From assembly GCA_963843465.1 (NCBI GenBank), contig CAWJKP010000001.1, positions 2,356,001-2,420,000 on the forward strand: DNA of 64,000 bases. The letters are read 5' to 3'. The position numbers were made by a program, and so were the translations under genes. Below the pieces are notes generated by a model. The model was not told the origin of the DNA. It saw only the letters and a list, made by a program, of their open reading frames with translations, and ran no database searches. Within the stretch, counting starts at the first letter, position 1; the number at the start of each line of letters is the position of its first letter. The stretch is from CAWJKP01 sp963843465. GTDB taxonomy: Bacteria; Planctomycetota; Planctomycetia; Pirellulales; Thermoguttaceae. This document shows positions 11,023 to 20,018 of the stretch, piece by piece.

Positions 11023-11867
11023 ATGAACGGTCGCAGTTTGGCGGAGGTCTTGGCGATCGTCTGCCTCGCCTGCCCGGGTAATTGTGCTCGGGGAGACGAA
11101 GAGCAGGCGATTCCTCGAGACACGAACTTGGAGATCGTCGAGCAACGGGCAGGCGATCACGTGGTGCTCTTCGCGCGTCTGAAGGACTGCTCCGAGGCGA
11201 CGATCACGCTCTCGATGAAATTGGAGAACATGGCAGCCTCTCAACCGCTGCTGCTTACCGTGGACGCCGCAGGCAGACCATGGTTTGAGCTGGTGACCCT
11301 GCGGCCGATCGATCCCCGTTTGTACCGGCGCTACAGCTTTCGTTACGACTGGAGACCTGGCGGACGGAGCGAGATCAAACCTCGTTCGACGGTTTATTCC
11401 CTCCCTTACGTCGGCGGAAAGTATGAGGTGATCCAGGGCTACCTGGGAGCGTTGACCCATTATCGCGGCTCGCAGAACGAATATGCGATCGACTGGGCGA
11501 TGCCTGTCGGCACGAAGGTCTGTGCAGCGTGCGAGGGCACGGTGGTGGCCCTTCGCCAGGATTCGGGCGTGGGGGGCGCCGAGGAGAAATTCGCGCCTGC
11601 GACAACTATCTGATTGTCAAGCACGCGGATGGGACCTTCGCCGAATACCGGCATCTGAAAAAGGCGGGCGTGCTCGTGAAACTGGGCCAAAACGTGAAAC
11701 GGCGTCAGCCCTTGGCGCTCTCGGGCAACACCGGCTATACGACCACGCCGCACCTGCACTTCGCTGTCTTCTACAACATCAATGGCAAGACGCGGAAAAC
11801 CATCCCCACCCGATTCAAGACCAACGCCGGCGTCGTTGAGAGGCTGCAGCAGGGCCGCGTCTATTGA
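11023..11867 (+). CDS. M23/LytM-family metallopeptidase, frameshifted
   Basis: This is a probable exported cell-wall peptidase or LytM-like factor. The ATG at 11023 opens a signal-like segment (LAEVLAIVCLACPGNCARG). The C-terminal half has the LytM fold: NEYAIDWAMPVGTKVCAA, then HADGTFAEYRHL, GNTGYTTTPHLHF with the HxH zinc motif. The first frame runs to about 11590 and the second resumes at RACDNYLIVKHADG. One added C in TTCGCG restores a 281-residue protein. The first zinc ligand region reads EYAID where HxxxD is usual, so I am less sure it is catalytically active. It lies 34 bp upstream of the FGE-like lipoprotein and may be cotranscribed. Confidence 0.8.
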
Positions 11868-11900
11868 GGAGTCGTGACGCTTCTTTTGGGAGGACAAGTT

Positions 11901-12734
11901 ATGAGGAACGTCCTGATTTGGTCCGTCGTGGTTTTCGCCATGGCGGGGACTGCTTGCAACAGGGGTTACAAACCCCCGAAGCCCTCTTGGCCTACAGGCG
12001 TGCCGAAGGAGCTCGCCGTGGACCTGGGCAACGGCGTGAGGCTGGAGATGGCGCTGATTCCCGCCGGGGAGTTCATGATGGGCTCGCCCGATGCGGACGG
12101 AAACGCCGCCAACTCGGAAAAGCCGCCGCACCGGGTTCGCATCACCAAGCCGTTTTACCTGGGCAAGTATCTGGTGACCCAGGAGCAGTGGGAAACGGTG
12201 ATGGGCGGCAATCCCAGCGGATTCCAGGGGCCGAAGAACCCGGTGGAGACCGTCAGTTGGGACGATTGCCAGACATTCTTGGACAAGCTCAAGGCGAAGT
12301 CGGGCCCTGGGGGAGGGACGTTCCAGTTGCCCAGCGAGGCCCAGTGGGAATATGCCTGCCGGGCCGGAACCACGACTCGCTACTGCTTCGGGGACGAGGA
12401 ACCGGGGCTGGACGAATATGGCTGGTATCGCACGAACTCGGATAGCAAGACGCATCCCGTCGGCGAGAAGAAGCCCAACGCCTGGGGACTATACGACATG
12501 CACGGGAACGTATGGGAGTGGTGCCAGGATTGGTTTAGCGAAGGTTACTATGCGAACTCGCCGGCCGACGACCCGAGTGGGCCCACCACGGGCTCGGATC
12601 ACGTGGTTCGCGGCGGTCTCTGGCGTCGCCCGGCGAGGAGCTGCCGGTCGGCGAACCGCGGCCACGTCAAGGAGCCTGGAGGCCTTGGCAACGACCTCGG
12701 CTTCCGCGTCTGCCTGGTTCCGGCGGACAAGTAG
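11901..12734 (+). CDS. Formylglycine-generating-enzyme (SUMF1/EgtB) family lipoprotein
   Basis: The start at 11901 follows GGGAGGACAAGTT. The N-terminus is a short lipoprotein-type signal (SVVVFAMAGTACNRG), with Cys as probable lipid anchor. The remainder is an FGE-sulfatase domain: FMMGSPDADG, YLVTQEQWETVMGGNPS, PVETVSWDDC, LPSEAQWEYACRAGT, GLYDMHGNVWEWCQDW, VVRGGLWRRPARSCRSANR and a GFRV ending. The family includes formylglycine synthase, EgtB-like iron enzymes and binding modules; nothing here fixes the substrate. It follows the M23 peptidase closely. Confidence 0.88.
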   Translation: MRNVLIWSVVVFAMAGTACNRGYKPPKPSWPTGVPKELAVDLGNGVRLEMALIPAGEFMMGSPDADGNAANSEKPPHRVRITKPFYLGKYLVTQEQWETVMGGNPSGFQGPKNPVETVSWDDCQTFLDKLKAKSGPGGGTFQLPSEAQWEYACRAGTTTRYCFGDEEPGLDEYGWYRTNSDSKTHPVGEKKPNAWGLYDMHGNVWEWCQDWFSEGYYANSPADDPSGPTTGSDHVVRGGLWRRPARSCRSANRGHVKEPGGLGNDLGFRVCLVPADK

Positions 12735-12769
12735 GGCAAACGGCATCCAATATCGCCTGACCGACGCCG

Positions 12770-12886
12770 GACAACAGCTTCGCCAACGAGTTGGTGACCG
12801 AGGCCGCCCGGCTTTCCATCACCCACTGCGGCCGCCACGTGGCGATCGACTACCTGGGCACGCCCAGCGTGAGTTTTCGGGAGTAG
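12770..12886 (+). pseudogene. Orphan 3' gene fragment
   Basis: A 38-codon stretch with normal coding character (DNSFANELVTEAARLSITHC, ending SVSFRE and a TAG) has no start and is preceded by an in-frame TGA. It looks like the surviving 3' end of a deleted gene. I cannot name the family. Confidence 0.35.
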
Positions 12887-12906
12887 GGGTCGGGGGACGG
12901 TGAGAG

Positions 12907-12963
12907 GTAGGGTGAGTCAAGGCCGCTCTGGCGGCCGCGGCCCCACCACCAACCGGCGAAACT
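12907..12963 (+). repeat. 57-bp direct repeat flanking the G1 peptidase, left copy
   Basis: Begins GTAGGGTGAGTCAAGG and ends AACCGGCGAAACT. It matches 14274-14330 at 53 of 57 positions by eye. A partial inverted arm (CCTTGACCCACCCTTA) lies at about 12990-13005. Confidence 0.8.
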
Positions 12964-13210
12964 GGTGGGGCTGCAATCGCTCACGCGACCTTGACCCACC
13001 CTTAGCCAATACTTGAACCGTTCTCAAGATTCATTTTACCCCCCCCACAACAAACCTAGCCAATCTAACTATTCAACCCATTTTGCCGCTTGAAAAATCC
13101 CCCGTTACGCAATAGGATGGAGTTCCGCAACCCTGCAGGGAAGTGGAAGCTCAGCGCGGGATTTGCTGGTTCACGTTCACATCTCAAGTCTCAAGACACG
13201 TGAGAATCCC

Positions 13211-14233
13211 ATGAAGAAGCGTTATCTGGCGAAGCGGCGACTGCGGTTCGAGGATTTGGAAGCACGTTTGACGATGTCCGCCACGGCGGCCGTGCACCTG
13301 CCTGTGGCCATCCCAGCGCAACCGGTTGCCGCTGTGCCGTCCGGGGCAGCCCTGCTGTCGAGCGAGAAGGCCGCGCTAGCCTTTCTGTCGAGCGAGAAGG
13401 CCGCGAGTCCAGTGGCCGGAAAGACCCCCAAGATCGTCAACAACTACGAGGACGCGGGCTGGGCGGGAGTGGAGGTCGACGACCTGAGAACCAACTACAA
13501 CCCAGAGTCCGGCGGTGACGCGGCGCAGGCCGTCCAAGCTACCTGGAACGTGCCAACCATCGTGCCAACACTTCTGAGCTATGAGATAGTGTCCAACTGG
13601 GTTGGCATTGGCGGCGGTCACTTGTCCTTGTCGCCAAGTGACGTGCCCGGGAACCTGGTCCAGATCGGAACCTACGAACAGACCTACAACGGCATGCCCA
13701 ACTATGCCGCCTTTTGGGAAGTGGTTGGCGGGCATGCGGACACCGGGGCCTCGTTGACGATCGGTGCCATGTGGATCAGCCCGGGCGACCAGATGTCCGC
13801 GCAGGTCACGCCAACGGGCAGCCAGAGCTACAGCCTGCAAATCACCGACGTGTCGAAGCAAATCTTGGTCGCAGTGTTGAACCAAGTGTACCGCCTCAAC
13901 CTCCCCTCGGCTCTTTACACGTTCTCCACCTCGGTGAAGAACGAAAATGGCGTCGTGGCGCCCGGCGCGACGGTAACCAGCGCCGAGATGATCACTGCCG
14001 AGGCCCCGAACTTCGCTCAGTACCCCCTTCCCGATTTCGGCGCCGTCATCGCCAATGCCTACCTGCAGACGAACCCGAGCACTTGGACCCCCTTTGGCTC
14101 GGTGAACGGTTACTTGGTCGACGACATCATCTCGAGCGACCCGAACAACACGCTTGGAACGCGGACGTTCACCGTTGGTTTTCCGAATTCGGGTTTGGCG
14201 TTGATCGTGACCATTTTTATCGACTCCAATTAG
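13211..14233 (+). CDS. Exported peptidase G1 (eqolisin/glutamic peptidase) family protein with LEPR-XLL-like N-terminus
   Basis: Residues 9-24 (RRLRFEDLEARLTMSA) resemble the LEPR-XLL N-terminal motif of planctomycete exported proteins. Residues 46-64 contain a duplicated LSSEKAA block. From about 80 the G1 fold is recognisable: GWAGVEV, ATWNVPTIVP, NWVGIGGG, NLVQIGTYEQ, YAAFWEVVGG, ISPGDQMSAQV, SAEMITAEAP, LPDFGAV. The catalytic Gln/Glu of scytalidoglutamic peptidase would be Q151 and E259, both present. Length is 340 residues. Fungal members act at acid pH. The gene stands alone between two 57-bp direct repeats, with about 480 bp upstream that hold only a gene fragment and repeats. Confidence 0.75.
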   Translation: MKKRYLAKRRLRFEDLEARLTMSATAAVHLPVAIPAQPVAAVPSGAALLSSEKAALAFLSSEKAASPVAGKTPKIVNNYEDAGWAGVEVDDLRTNYNPESGGDAAQAVQATWNVPTIVPTLLSYEIVSNWVGIGGGHLSLSPSDVPGNLVQIGTYEQTYNGMPNYAAFWEVVGGHADTGASLTIGAMWISPGDQMSAQVTPTGSQSYSLQITDVSKQILVAVLNQVYRLNLPSALYTFSTSVKNENGVVAPGATVTSAEMITAEAPNFAQYPLPDFGAVIANAYLQTNPSTWTPFGSVNGYLVDDIISSDPNNTLGTRTFTVGFPNSGLALIVTIFIDSN

Positions 14234-14273
14234 CCCATCGTTGCCGCGCAGGTCAGGCTCTGGTGGGCTAGAT

Positions 14274-14330
14274 GTAGGGTGGGTCAAGGCCGCTTTGGCG
14301 GCCGCAGCCCCACCATCAACCGGCGAAACT
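14274..14330 (+). repeat. 57-bp direct repeat flanking the G1 peptidase, right copy
   Basis: Same orientation as 12907-12963, beginning GTAGGGTGGGTCAAGG. Four mismatches by eye. Confidence 0.8.
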
Positions 14331-14394
14331 GAAAGCGGAACTGTACGCACAACCGGGCCGACACGGCCCGGCTCTGATCACCGGCCACTGACCA

Positions 14395-15489
14395 CTAGCC
14401 GCCAGCGTTCTCCTCCAGCGGCCCGCCCGGCTTCTCCAGGCCGTAATCGTGCAGCTTCTTGTGCAGCGTGTTGCGGTTGATGCCCAGCCGGGCGGCGGCC
14501 TTGATCTGCACGCTCTCGCAGGCGGCCATCACCTGCGTGATCAGCTCCCGCTCGACGCGATCGACGATCTTGGCGTGGAGGTTGTCCTCTTGCGGACCGG
14601 CGTGGGCCAAGCCCTGCTCGACCAGCTCGGAAACCAGGGTCTCCAGGTCGGCGTTGCGGCGCCGGCCGATCCGCGGGGGCTTGCCGCCGCGGACTTGCTC
14701 GGGCAGGAGATCCCAGGTCAGCTCGTCGCCCGGGGCCAGCACCACGGCCCGCTCGACGTAGTTCTGCAACTCGCGGACGTTTCCCGGCCAGCCGTAGGCC
14801 TGGAGGGCCTCCATCGCGCGACGCTCGACGTGGGGCACGTGGCGGTTGTCTTCCTGGTTGTAGATCCGCAGAAAATGGCCCACCAGCTCGGGGATGTCCT
14901 CGCGGCGGTCGCGCAGGGGCGGCAGGTAGATGGTGATCACGTTGAGGCGATAGAAGAGGTCCTCGCGGAACCGCGACTCCTCGACCTCCTCCAGCAGATC
15001 GCGGTTGCTGGCGGCGATGACCCGCGTGTCGACGCGGATCGTCTGCGTGTCGCCCACCCGCTCGAACTCGTGCTCCTGCAAGACCCGCAGCAGCTTGACC
15101 TGGAGCTTGGCGGTGGTGGAATTGATCTCGTCCAAAAAGACGGTGCCGGTATGGGCCGCCTCGAAGCGGCCGGTGCGGTTGTCGATGGCCCCGGTGAACG
15201 ACCCGCGAACATGGCCGAAAAGCTCGCTTTCCAGCAGGTTCTCCGCCAGCGCCCCGCAATTGACGCGGATGAAAGGGCCGCTCCCGCGGGGACTGAGCTG
15301 ATGGATCGCCTTGGCGATGAGTTCCTTCCCCGTACCGGTCTCGCCCAGCAGCAGGATCGAGGCGTTGGACTGGGCCACCTTGCGGGTCAGGCGGTAGACC
15401 TCTTCCATGACCGGGCCCGAGCCGATGAGCCCCGGAATGGGCGGCCCGGTCTCGCTGTGGACAGACGCAATCGGGGGGGGGCGACTCAT
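14395..15489 (-). CDS. Sigma-54-dependent activator (AAA+ with Fis-type HTH, no receiver)
   Basis: The 364-residue protein has Walker A GETGTGKE, the sigma-54 contact loop as GSFTGA (a Ser variant of GAFTGA), Walker B TVFLDEI, sensor/arginine-finger segments (ASNRDLLE, REDLFYRLNV) and YGWPGNVREL. The C-terminal HTH is Fis-like (IKAAARLGINRNTLHKKLHD). There is no N-terminal receiver or GAF domain, so activity must be set by another protein or by its amount. The ATG at 15489 is used rather than the TTG one codon earlier. Its targets are not visible; a sigma-54 promoter search nearby would be needed. Confidence 0.92.
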   Translation of the reverse strand: MSRPPPIASVHSETGPPIPGLIGSGPVMEEVYRLTRKVAQSNASILLLGETGTGKELIAKAIHQLSPRGSGPFIRVNCGALAENLLESELFGHVRGSFTGAIDNRTGRFEAAHTGTVFLDEINSTTAKLQVKLLRVLQEHEFERVGDTQTIRVDTRVIAASNRDLLEEVEESRFREDLFYRLNVITIYLPPLRDRREDIPELVGHFLRIYNQEDNRHVPHVERRAMEALQAYGWPGNVRELQNYVERAVVLAPGDELTWDLLPEQVRGGKPPRIGRRRNADLETLVSELVEQGLAHAGPQEDNLHAKIVDRVERELITQVMAACESVQIKAAARLGINRNTLHKKLHDYGLEKPGGPLEENAGG

Positions 15490-15873
15490 CAACTCGTCAG
15501 CAAACGAGGTCCCCTCTCCCTCCGGGAGAGGGTAAGGGTGAGGGGGAACTGGTCAGAGGCTCTGGATCTTGGCATGGTCCAAACCACAGTAACACTCCCG
15601 CGCCCAAATGTTGATGGATCGAACCAGGCCCCTATTCTTATATCCGATTCCTCCGCCAGCCGGTAGGTGGGGTCGGGGGGCGGGGCGCGGGGGAATTATG
15701 GCGCCGAACGCGGTACGCTGAACGCCATCGCGGGGTCGATCGCAAATTACGCGGCTGCTTGGGGACGCCGCGCACTTCGACGCGCCCGATCGCCTCCCCC
15801 GGCGGTTTCGTTTTTTCCCGCGACTTCGGCTCACAACCCCGTCGGTTTCCCGTCCCCCGTCCCCCGGCCCCCA
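15490..15873. other. Gene-free interval
   Basis: It holds a CCCTCTCCCTCCGGGAGAGG-type palindrome (about 15510-15540) and GC-rich sequence. I see no convincing gene. Confidence 0.5.
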
Positions 15874-18216
15874 TTATTGCGCCTTGGGCTTGGCGGCGGC
15901 CGCCCTTGCCTTGGCGGCTCGCTGGGCCTCCGGGCTGGCCGTCGCCTGCAGCCGCCGGGCGGGGGCCTCCAGGGCGTCGAGGATCTGGCCGAAGATTTGC
16001 CGGCTTTCTGCATCCATTTCCGCACTCTGGTTGTAGCGGTCATATTGCAAGCGGATGGCGTCCGTCGTCAACAGGATCCCATATTTCTTGGTGCTGCAAC
16101 GGAAGGCGGCCAAGGCGGCCTGGCGAACCGCAAACGGAAGCGTCGTCCGGCTGGCCTGGTCGACCAGGGCCTTCTGGCTGCGTGCCGAGCCCAAGTCGCC
16201 CAGAGCGACGGCGGAGCGGACCGCCAGCTCGGGCACCCCCTGGGCGGCAAGAATCGCCGGCTCGTAGCGGCGAACGTCGAAGATGGTCACCGGCGAGGCC
16301 GCCAGGTCCTGGAGCATGGCCAAGGCCGCAGCCGCCTCCTGCCCGCGCTCCGCCAACCGCACCGCCGACCTCCCCGCCAGGGACAGGACCTGCTCCACTT
16401 CGTCTTTGGCGTCCTGTTGGCGGTGCGGCCGGATCAGGGCCAGACCCAAGGAATCCTCGCCGACCAACCGTTTGGCGCGATCCATCTGGCCATCGCGGGC
16501 GACCACGCCCACGGGCAACAGCGCGCTGCGGCAGTCGTGCCTAAGCTGCTGGAGCAGGATATCGACGCTCGGCTCTTGCAGCGAGGCGGCCACCAGGGCC
16601 ACCTCGTAATCGGGGCAGTCGATCGCCATGCGGACCACCTCGCGGCCGCGCGTGGCCGTATCGACTTGGTAGCCCATCGCCGAGAGGTAACCGCCGACGC
16701 GACGGGCCTCCTCGCTCGACAGATCGGCCACCACGGCCCGCGGCCGGCCGCGGGTGTTGATCAGAAAGGCCAGGGCCTCGGTGACCTGGTTCGAGCCGGC
16801 AAAAGGCTGCGTCGGTTTGAGCCGCAGGATCGCCTCGGCAGCGGCCAGGCGGAGACGGCGATCAGGATTTCGCGTGGCCTCGACCAGCGGGCCGGGAAGG
16901 GCGCTGCGGTACAACAACTGGTCCGCCGAGCCCACCTTGCCCAGAAGCCGAGCGGCCGCTGCCGCCGCGGCCGGATGCCCGTCTTTGACCGCCAAGGCCA
17001 AGACGCTTTCCAGCACGTGCGGTCCGAACGACGCTGCCGTGGCCGCTGGTGTGCCCTTCTCCGACGGCAGCGGGCTGCCCAGCCCGTTGGCGAACGAGGC
17101 CTCTTCGAGCATCGTCGCCAAGTAGACCAGTCGCACGCTTTCATCATCCGGCCGCACGGCGTAGGCCCCGCGGGCAAAGCGGGCGGCCAGCATTCGCCGG
17201 GCATCGTCGACCGGCACGCGGTGGGCCACGGGGCCGCGGGCCGCCTCGTCCCAGGCCCAGATCTCCAATTGCCCGTCGATGTCCTCGTGGAGCGGATGCC
17301 GGTGGTTGAAATACTCGCCCGCCCGTTGGGCCAAACGCTGCCCGGCCTCGGCCCGGCTGGGCAACTGGCCCAGCAGGCTTTGCAGCGCGTCGCCAGCCGC
17401 TTTGCGGACTGCGGCGTCGCTTTGCGCCGAGGCGTAAGGGGCCAGGAGGAAGTCGGCCGCGGCCTGGGCCTTCAGCGCGCCGAGCATCTCGGCGGCCCTG
17501 ACCGCAATCCGCGGGTTCTCGCACTCCAGGGCGCCGACCAGCGGGCGGACGGCGTCGCCGCTCAGCCGCAGGAGCACGGCTTTTGCGTTGCCCTGCTCGA
17601 CCGCGCGGGCGGGGTCGGCCAACACCGCCAACAGCGGACCGACCGCCGCACCCCGCGCCTGGGCCAGCGATTCGGCGGCCGCGTAACGGGCGTCGGGCGA
17701 CGGGTCCTGGAGCCGGTGGATCAAGGCCTCCAGCTTCTGGGGATCCCGGCTCTCACGCTCCGCCGCATCCAGGGCCAGCGCGGCCAGTTGCTTGCCCTCG
17801 GGACTCAAGTCGGCGCGGCCCGCCATCGCGGTGAACATCGCCGACCCGTATTGCTCGACCATCGCCGCCAACTGCTTCTGCCCCGGTTCCGCGGCCAGCA
17901 CTCGACGGAGAAAGCCCTTGGCCAGGTCCGGACGGCCCAGGTCGGCCAGGATCTTGGCCGAGCGGGTCAACTCCTCGGGCGTGCGGGGATTGTTGGCCAG
18001 GATCGCCTCGACCCCCGGGTTGGGAACTTCGATCACGGGGATGGTGTCATCGCCGGCCTTAGGCGCGGGGGCCGCCTTGGGAGCCGCGGCGGCTGCGGCC
18101 GCCTTCTTCGCCGGTTTCTTGGCCGGCGCTTCCTCCTGGGCACAAAGCCGTCCCGGGATGGCGAGCATCAACACCGCCGCCAGACAAGCGACGAACGTCC
18201 GTCGAGCTAAATCCAT
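15874..18216 (-). CDS. Exported HEAT-repeat protein with a degenerate receiver-like domain
   Basis: The start at 18216 is chosen for a clear signal peptide (MDLARRTFVACLAAVLMLAI, ending CAQEE). A Lys/Ala/Pro linker follows, then HEAT-like helices (DPSPDARYAAAESLAQA, ENPRIAVRAAEMLGAL, KDGHPAAAAAAARLLG). At about residues 492-590 lies a segment with the rhythm of a CheY receiver (RAVVADLSSEEARRVGGYLS, then YEVALVAASLQEPSVDIL, then LLPVGVVARDG). The phospho-acceptor Asp is replaced (VALVAAS), so it would be a pseudo-receiver. More HEAT-like helices follow. Function unknown; the export signal makes phosphotransfer signalling unlikely. Confidence 0.7.
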   Translation of the reverse strand: MDLARRTFVACLAAVLMLAIPGRLCAQEEAPAKKPAKKAAAAAAAPKAAPAPKAGDDTIPVIEVPNPGVEAILANNPRTPEELTRSAKILADLGRPDLAKGFLRRVLAAEPGQKQLAAMVEQYGSAMFTAMAGRADLSPEGKQLAALALDAAERESRDPQKLEALIHRLQDPSPDARYAAAESLAQARGAAVGPLLAVLADPARAVEQGNAKAVLLRLSGDAVRPLVGALECENPRIAVRAAEMLGALKAQAAADFLLAPYASAQSDAAVRKAAGDALQSLLGQLPSRAEAGQRLAQRAGEYFNHRHPLHEDIDGQLEIWAWDEAARGPVAHRVPVDDARRMLAARFARGAYAVRPDDESVRLVYLATMLEEASFANGLGSPLPSEKGTPAATAASFGPHVLESVLALAVKDGHPAAAAAAARLLGKVGSADQLLYRSALPGPLVEATRNPDRRLRLAAAEAILRLKPTQPFAGSNQVTEALAFLINTRGRPRAVVADLSSEEARRVGGYLSAMGYQVDTATRGREVVRMAIDCPDYEVALVAASLQEPSVDILLQQLRHDCRSALLPVGVVARDGQMDRAKRLVGEDSLGLALIRPHRQQDAKDEVEQVLSLAGRSAVRLAERGQEAAAALAMLQDLAASPVTIFDVRRYEPAILAAQGVPELAVRSAVALGDLGSARSQKALVDQASRTTLPFAVRQAALAAFRCSTKKYGILLTTDAIRLQYDRYNQSAEMDAESRQIFGQILDALEAPARRLQATASPEAQRAAKARAAAAKPKAQ

Positions 18217-18249
18217 AAGTCGTCTCGCTCTCGTAGCGTGAACCACTGT

Positions 18250-18300
18250 CGGGCAGGAATGCCCAACCTACAGCCACCGTAGGATGGGCATTCCTGCCCG
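18250..18300. repeat. REP-like pair, GGGCATTCCTGCCC family
   Basis: A 22-bp arm starting CGGGCAGGAATGCCC and ending CTAC is followed by its inverted copy starting GTAGGATGGGCATTCC, with 21 of 22 positions paired. A related pair is at 35020-35123. Confidence 0.85.
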
Positions 18301-18329
18301 TCGCTCCACTCCGGTCTTGAAACAGCCTG

Positions 18330-18453
18330 GTAGGCTATGCTTCAGCATAACAGCCCAGAGCAGAGTGGACTTGGTGGGCCGGCGCTCGCTCGCGCGAGCT
18401 TGTCCCACCCTACTCTGCGCCTCGGGATTCCGTTATGCTAAAGCATAACCTAC
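18330..18453. repeat. REP-like pair, TATGCTT-AGCATA family, overlapping the argH stop
   Basis: The left element is GTAGGCTATGCTTCAGCATA; the right element reads inward from GTAGGTTATGCTTTAGCATA on the minus strand. Each is GTAG followed by a small hairpin. A further GTGGGCCGGCGCTCGC palindrome ending CCCTAC lies between them. The TAG of the right-hand GTAG is the stop codon of argH. Confidence 0.85.
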
Positions 18454-19829
18454 TGCTTTACCTTCTGTTTCCATCGCTGGATTTGCTCCCGGACCTGCTG
18501 CGGGCCCGTCAAGCCGTAGCTTTGCATCGCTTGCACCGCCTGCGGGGCTCCCAAGACCGCGTACACCTCCGCGTCCAGGCCGGCGTGCGCCTCGCGGAAC
18601 TCCTCCAGCGAAAGACCGGCCAACGGCACGCCTCGATCAATCGCCTTGCGGACCAGCCGGCCGACCAGGTCGTGGGCGGTCCGCTGGGGAACGCCTCGGC
18701 GGATGAGATACTCCATCAGCGTCGTGGCATCGAGATATCCTTGCTCCAGCCGTTGGGCGATCGCCGGCCGCAACAACTCGGCCCCCGCCACCAGCGGCAC
18801 CGCCACCTCCAGGCAGGCCCGGACCGTGTCGAAGGCGTCGAACACCGGCGGCTTGTCCTCCTGCAGATCGCGGTTGTAGGCCAGCGGCAGTCCCTTGACC
18901 AGCACCAGGAGCGTCTGCAGGTGGCCGATTACCCTCGCCGTCTTGCCGCGGATCAATTCCAGCACGTCGGGATTGATCTTTTGGGGCATGATCGACGAGC
19001 CGGTGCAAAAGGCCTGGGGCAGTTTGAGGAAGCCGAACTCGATGGTGGACCAGAGGATCCACTCCTCGGCCCAGGTGCTCAGATGTTCGGCGATCATCGC
19101 CAGTGCGAAGGTGAACTCCAGCAAGAAATCCCGGTCGCTGGAGATGTCCAGGCTGTTGGCGGCTACCCCCTCGAACCCCAGCCGCCGGGCGACGTCGAAG
19201 CGGTCGATCGGCAGGCTCGTTCCGGCCAGGGCGGCCGCGCCGAGGCTGAGCACGTTGGTTCGGCGGCGGCAGTCTGCCAGCCGGCCCCGGTCGCGGTCGA
19301 ATTTCTCACAATAGGCAAGCCAATAGTGCGGCGCAAGCACCGGCTGCGCCCGTCGCGTATGGGTGTAGCCGGGCAGGATCACGTCGTAGTCGGCGTCGCA
19401 GCGGCCGACAAAGGCCCGTTGCAGATCGACCAGCCGCCGATCGATCTCGTCGATGGACTGGCGGACCCAGAGCCGCATGTCGGTGGCCACCTGGTCGTTG
19501 CGGCTGCGGGCGGTGTGCAGCTTGCGGCCAACGTCGCCGATCCGTTGGATCAGCGCCCGCTCGATGTGCATGTGGATGTCTTCCAACTCCGTCGAGAAGC
19601 GGAAGCGGCCCTCGTCGATCTCCTTTTGGATCGCGTCGAGTGCCTGTTGGATCTGCCGGCACTCCTCGGGGCTGATCAGCCCGACGGCGGCAAGCATTTG
19701 GGCGTGGGCCAGCGAGCCTTGGATATCGTGCGCGGAGAGACGGCGGTCGAAGCTCACGCTTTCGGTGAACTCCTCGACCCGATGATCGGTCGCCTCTTGA
19801 AAGACGCCTCCCCATGCCTTCTCTGTCAC
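18450..19829 (-). CDS. argH: Argininosuccinate lyase
   Basis: It cleaves argininosuccinate to arginine and fumarate, the last step of arginine synthesis. The 459-residue protein begins TEKAWGGVF, has SRNDQVATD, the catalytic-His loop GYTHTRRAQPV, and the superfamily signature GSSIMPQKINPD. I chose GTG at 19829 because GGGGAG lies at good spacing and the family begins close to xKLWGGRF; an upstream TTG would add 12 residues. The stop TAG is part of the GTAG end of a palindromic element, so the native C-terminus may have been altered slightly. No other arg gene is adjacent. The gene is divergent from the ATPase gene. Confidence 0.96.
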   Translation of the reverse strand: MTEKAWGGVFQEATDHRVEEFTESVSFDRRLSAHDIQGSLAHAQMLAAVGLISPEECRQIQQALDAIQKEIDEGRFRFSTELEDIHMHIERALIQRIGDVGRKLHTARSRNDQVATDMRLWVRQSIDEIDRRLVDLQRAFVGRCDADYDVILPGYTHTRRAQPVLAPHYWLAYCEKFDRDRGRLADCRRRTNVLSLGAAALAGTSLPIDRFDVARRLGFEGVAANSLDISSDRDFLLEFTFALAMIAEHLSTWAEEWILWSTIEFGFLKLPQAFCTGSSIMPQKINPDVLELIRGKTARVIGHLQTLLVLVKGLPLAYNRDLQEDKPPVFDAFDTVRACLEVAVPLVAGAELLRPAIAQRLEQGYLDATTLMEYLIRRGVPQRTAHDLVGRLVRKAIDRGVPLAGLSLEEFREAHAGLDAEVYAVLGAPQAVQAMQSYGLTGPQQVREQIQRWKQKVKQ

Positions 19830-20018
19830 GAAGCGACTCCCCGAATGGGTTGGATAGCTCGACAACGCGTCAACCTATTTACTCTAAATAGCTTACGTCA
19901 CGTTGTCAACGTGAAGCCCCAGAGACGGGTGGTGCCATGGACCATTCTTGGCAGGCGTCGTGCCGGTTTGGTAGAATCCGGGCGCGGGGCGACTTTTGAG
20001 GATCGTGGAGCTTCAGCC

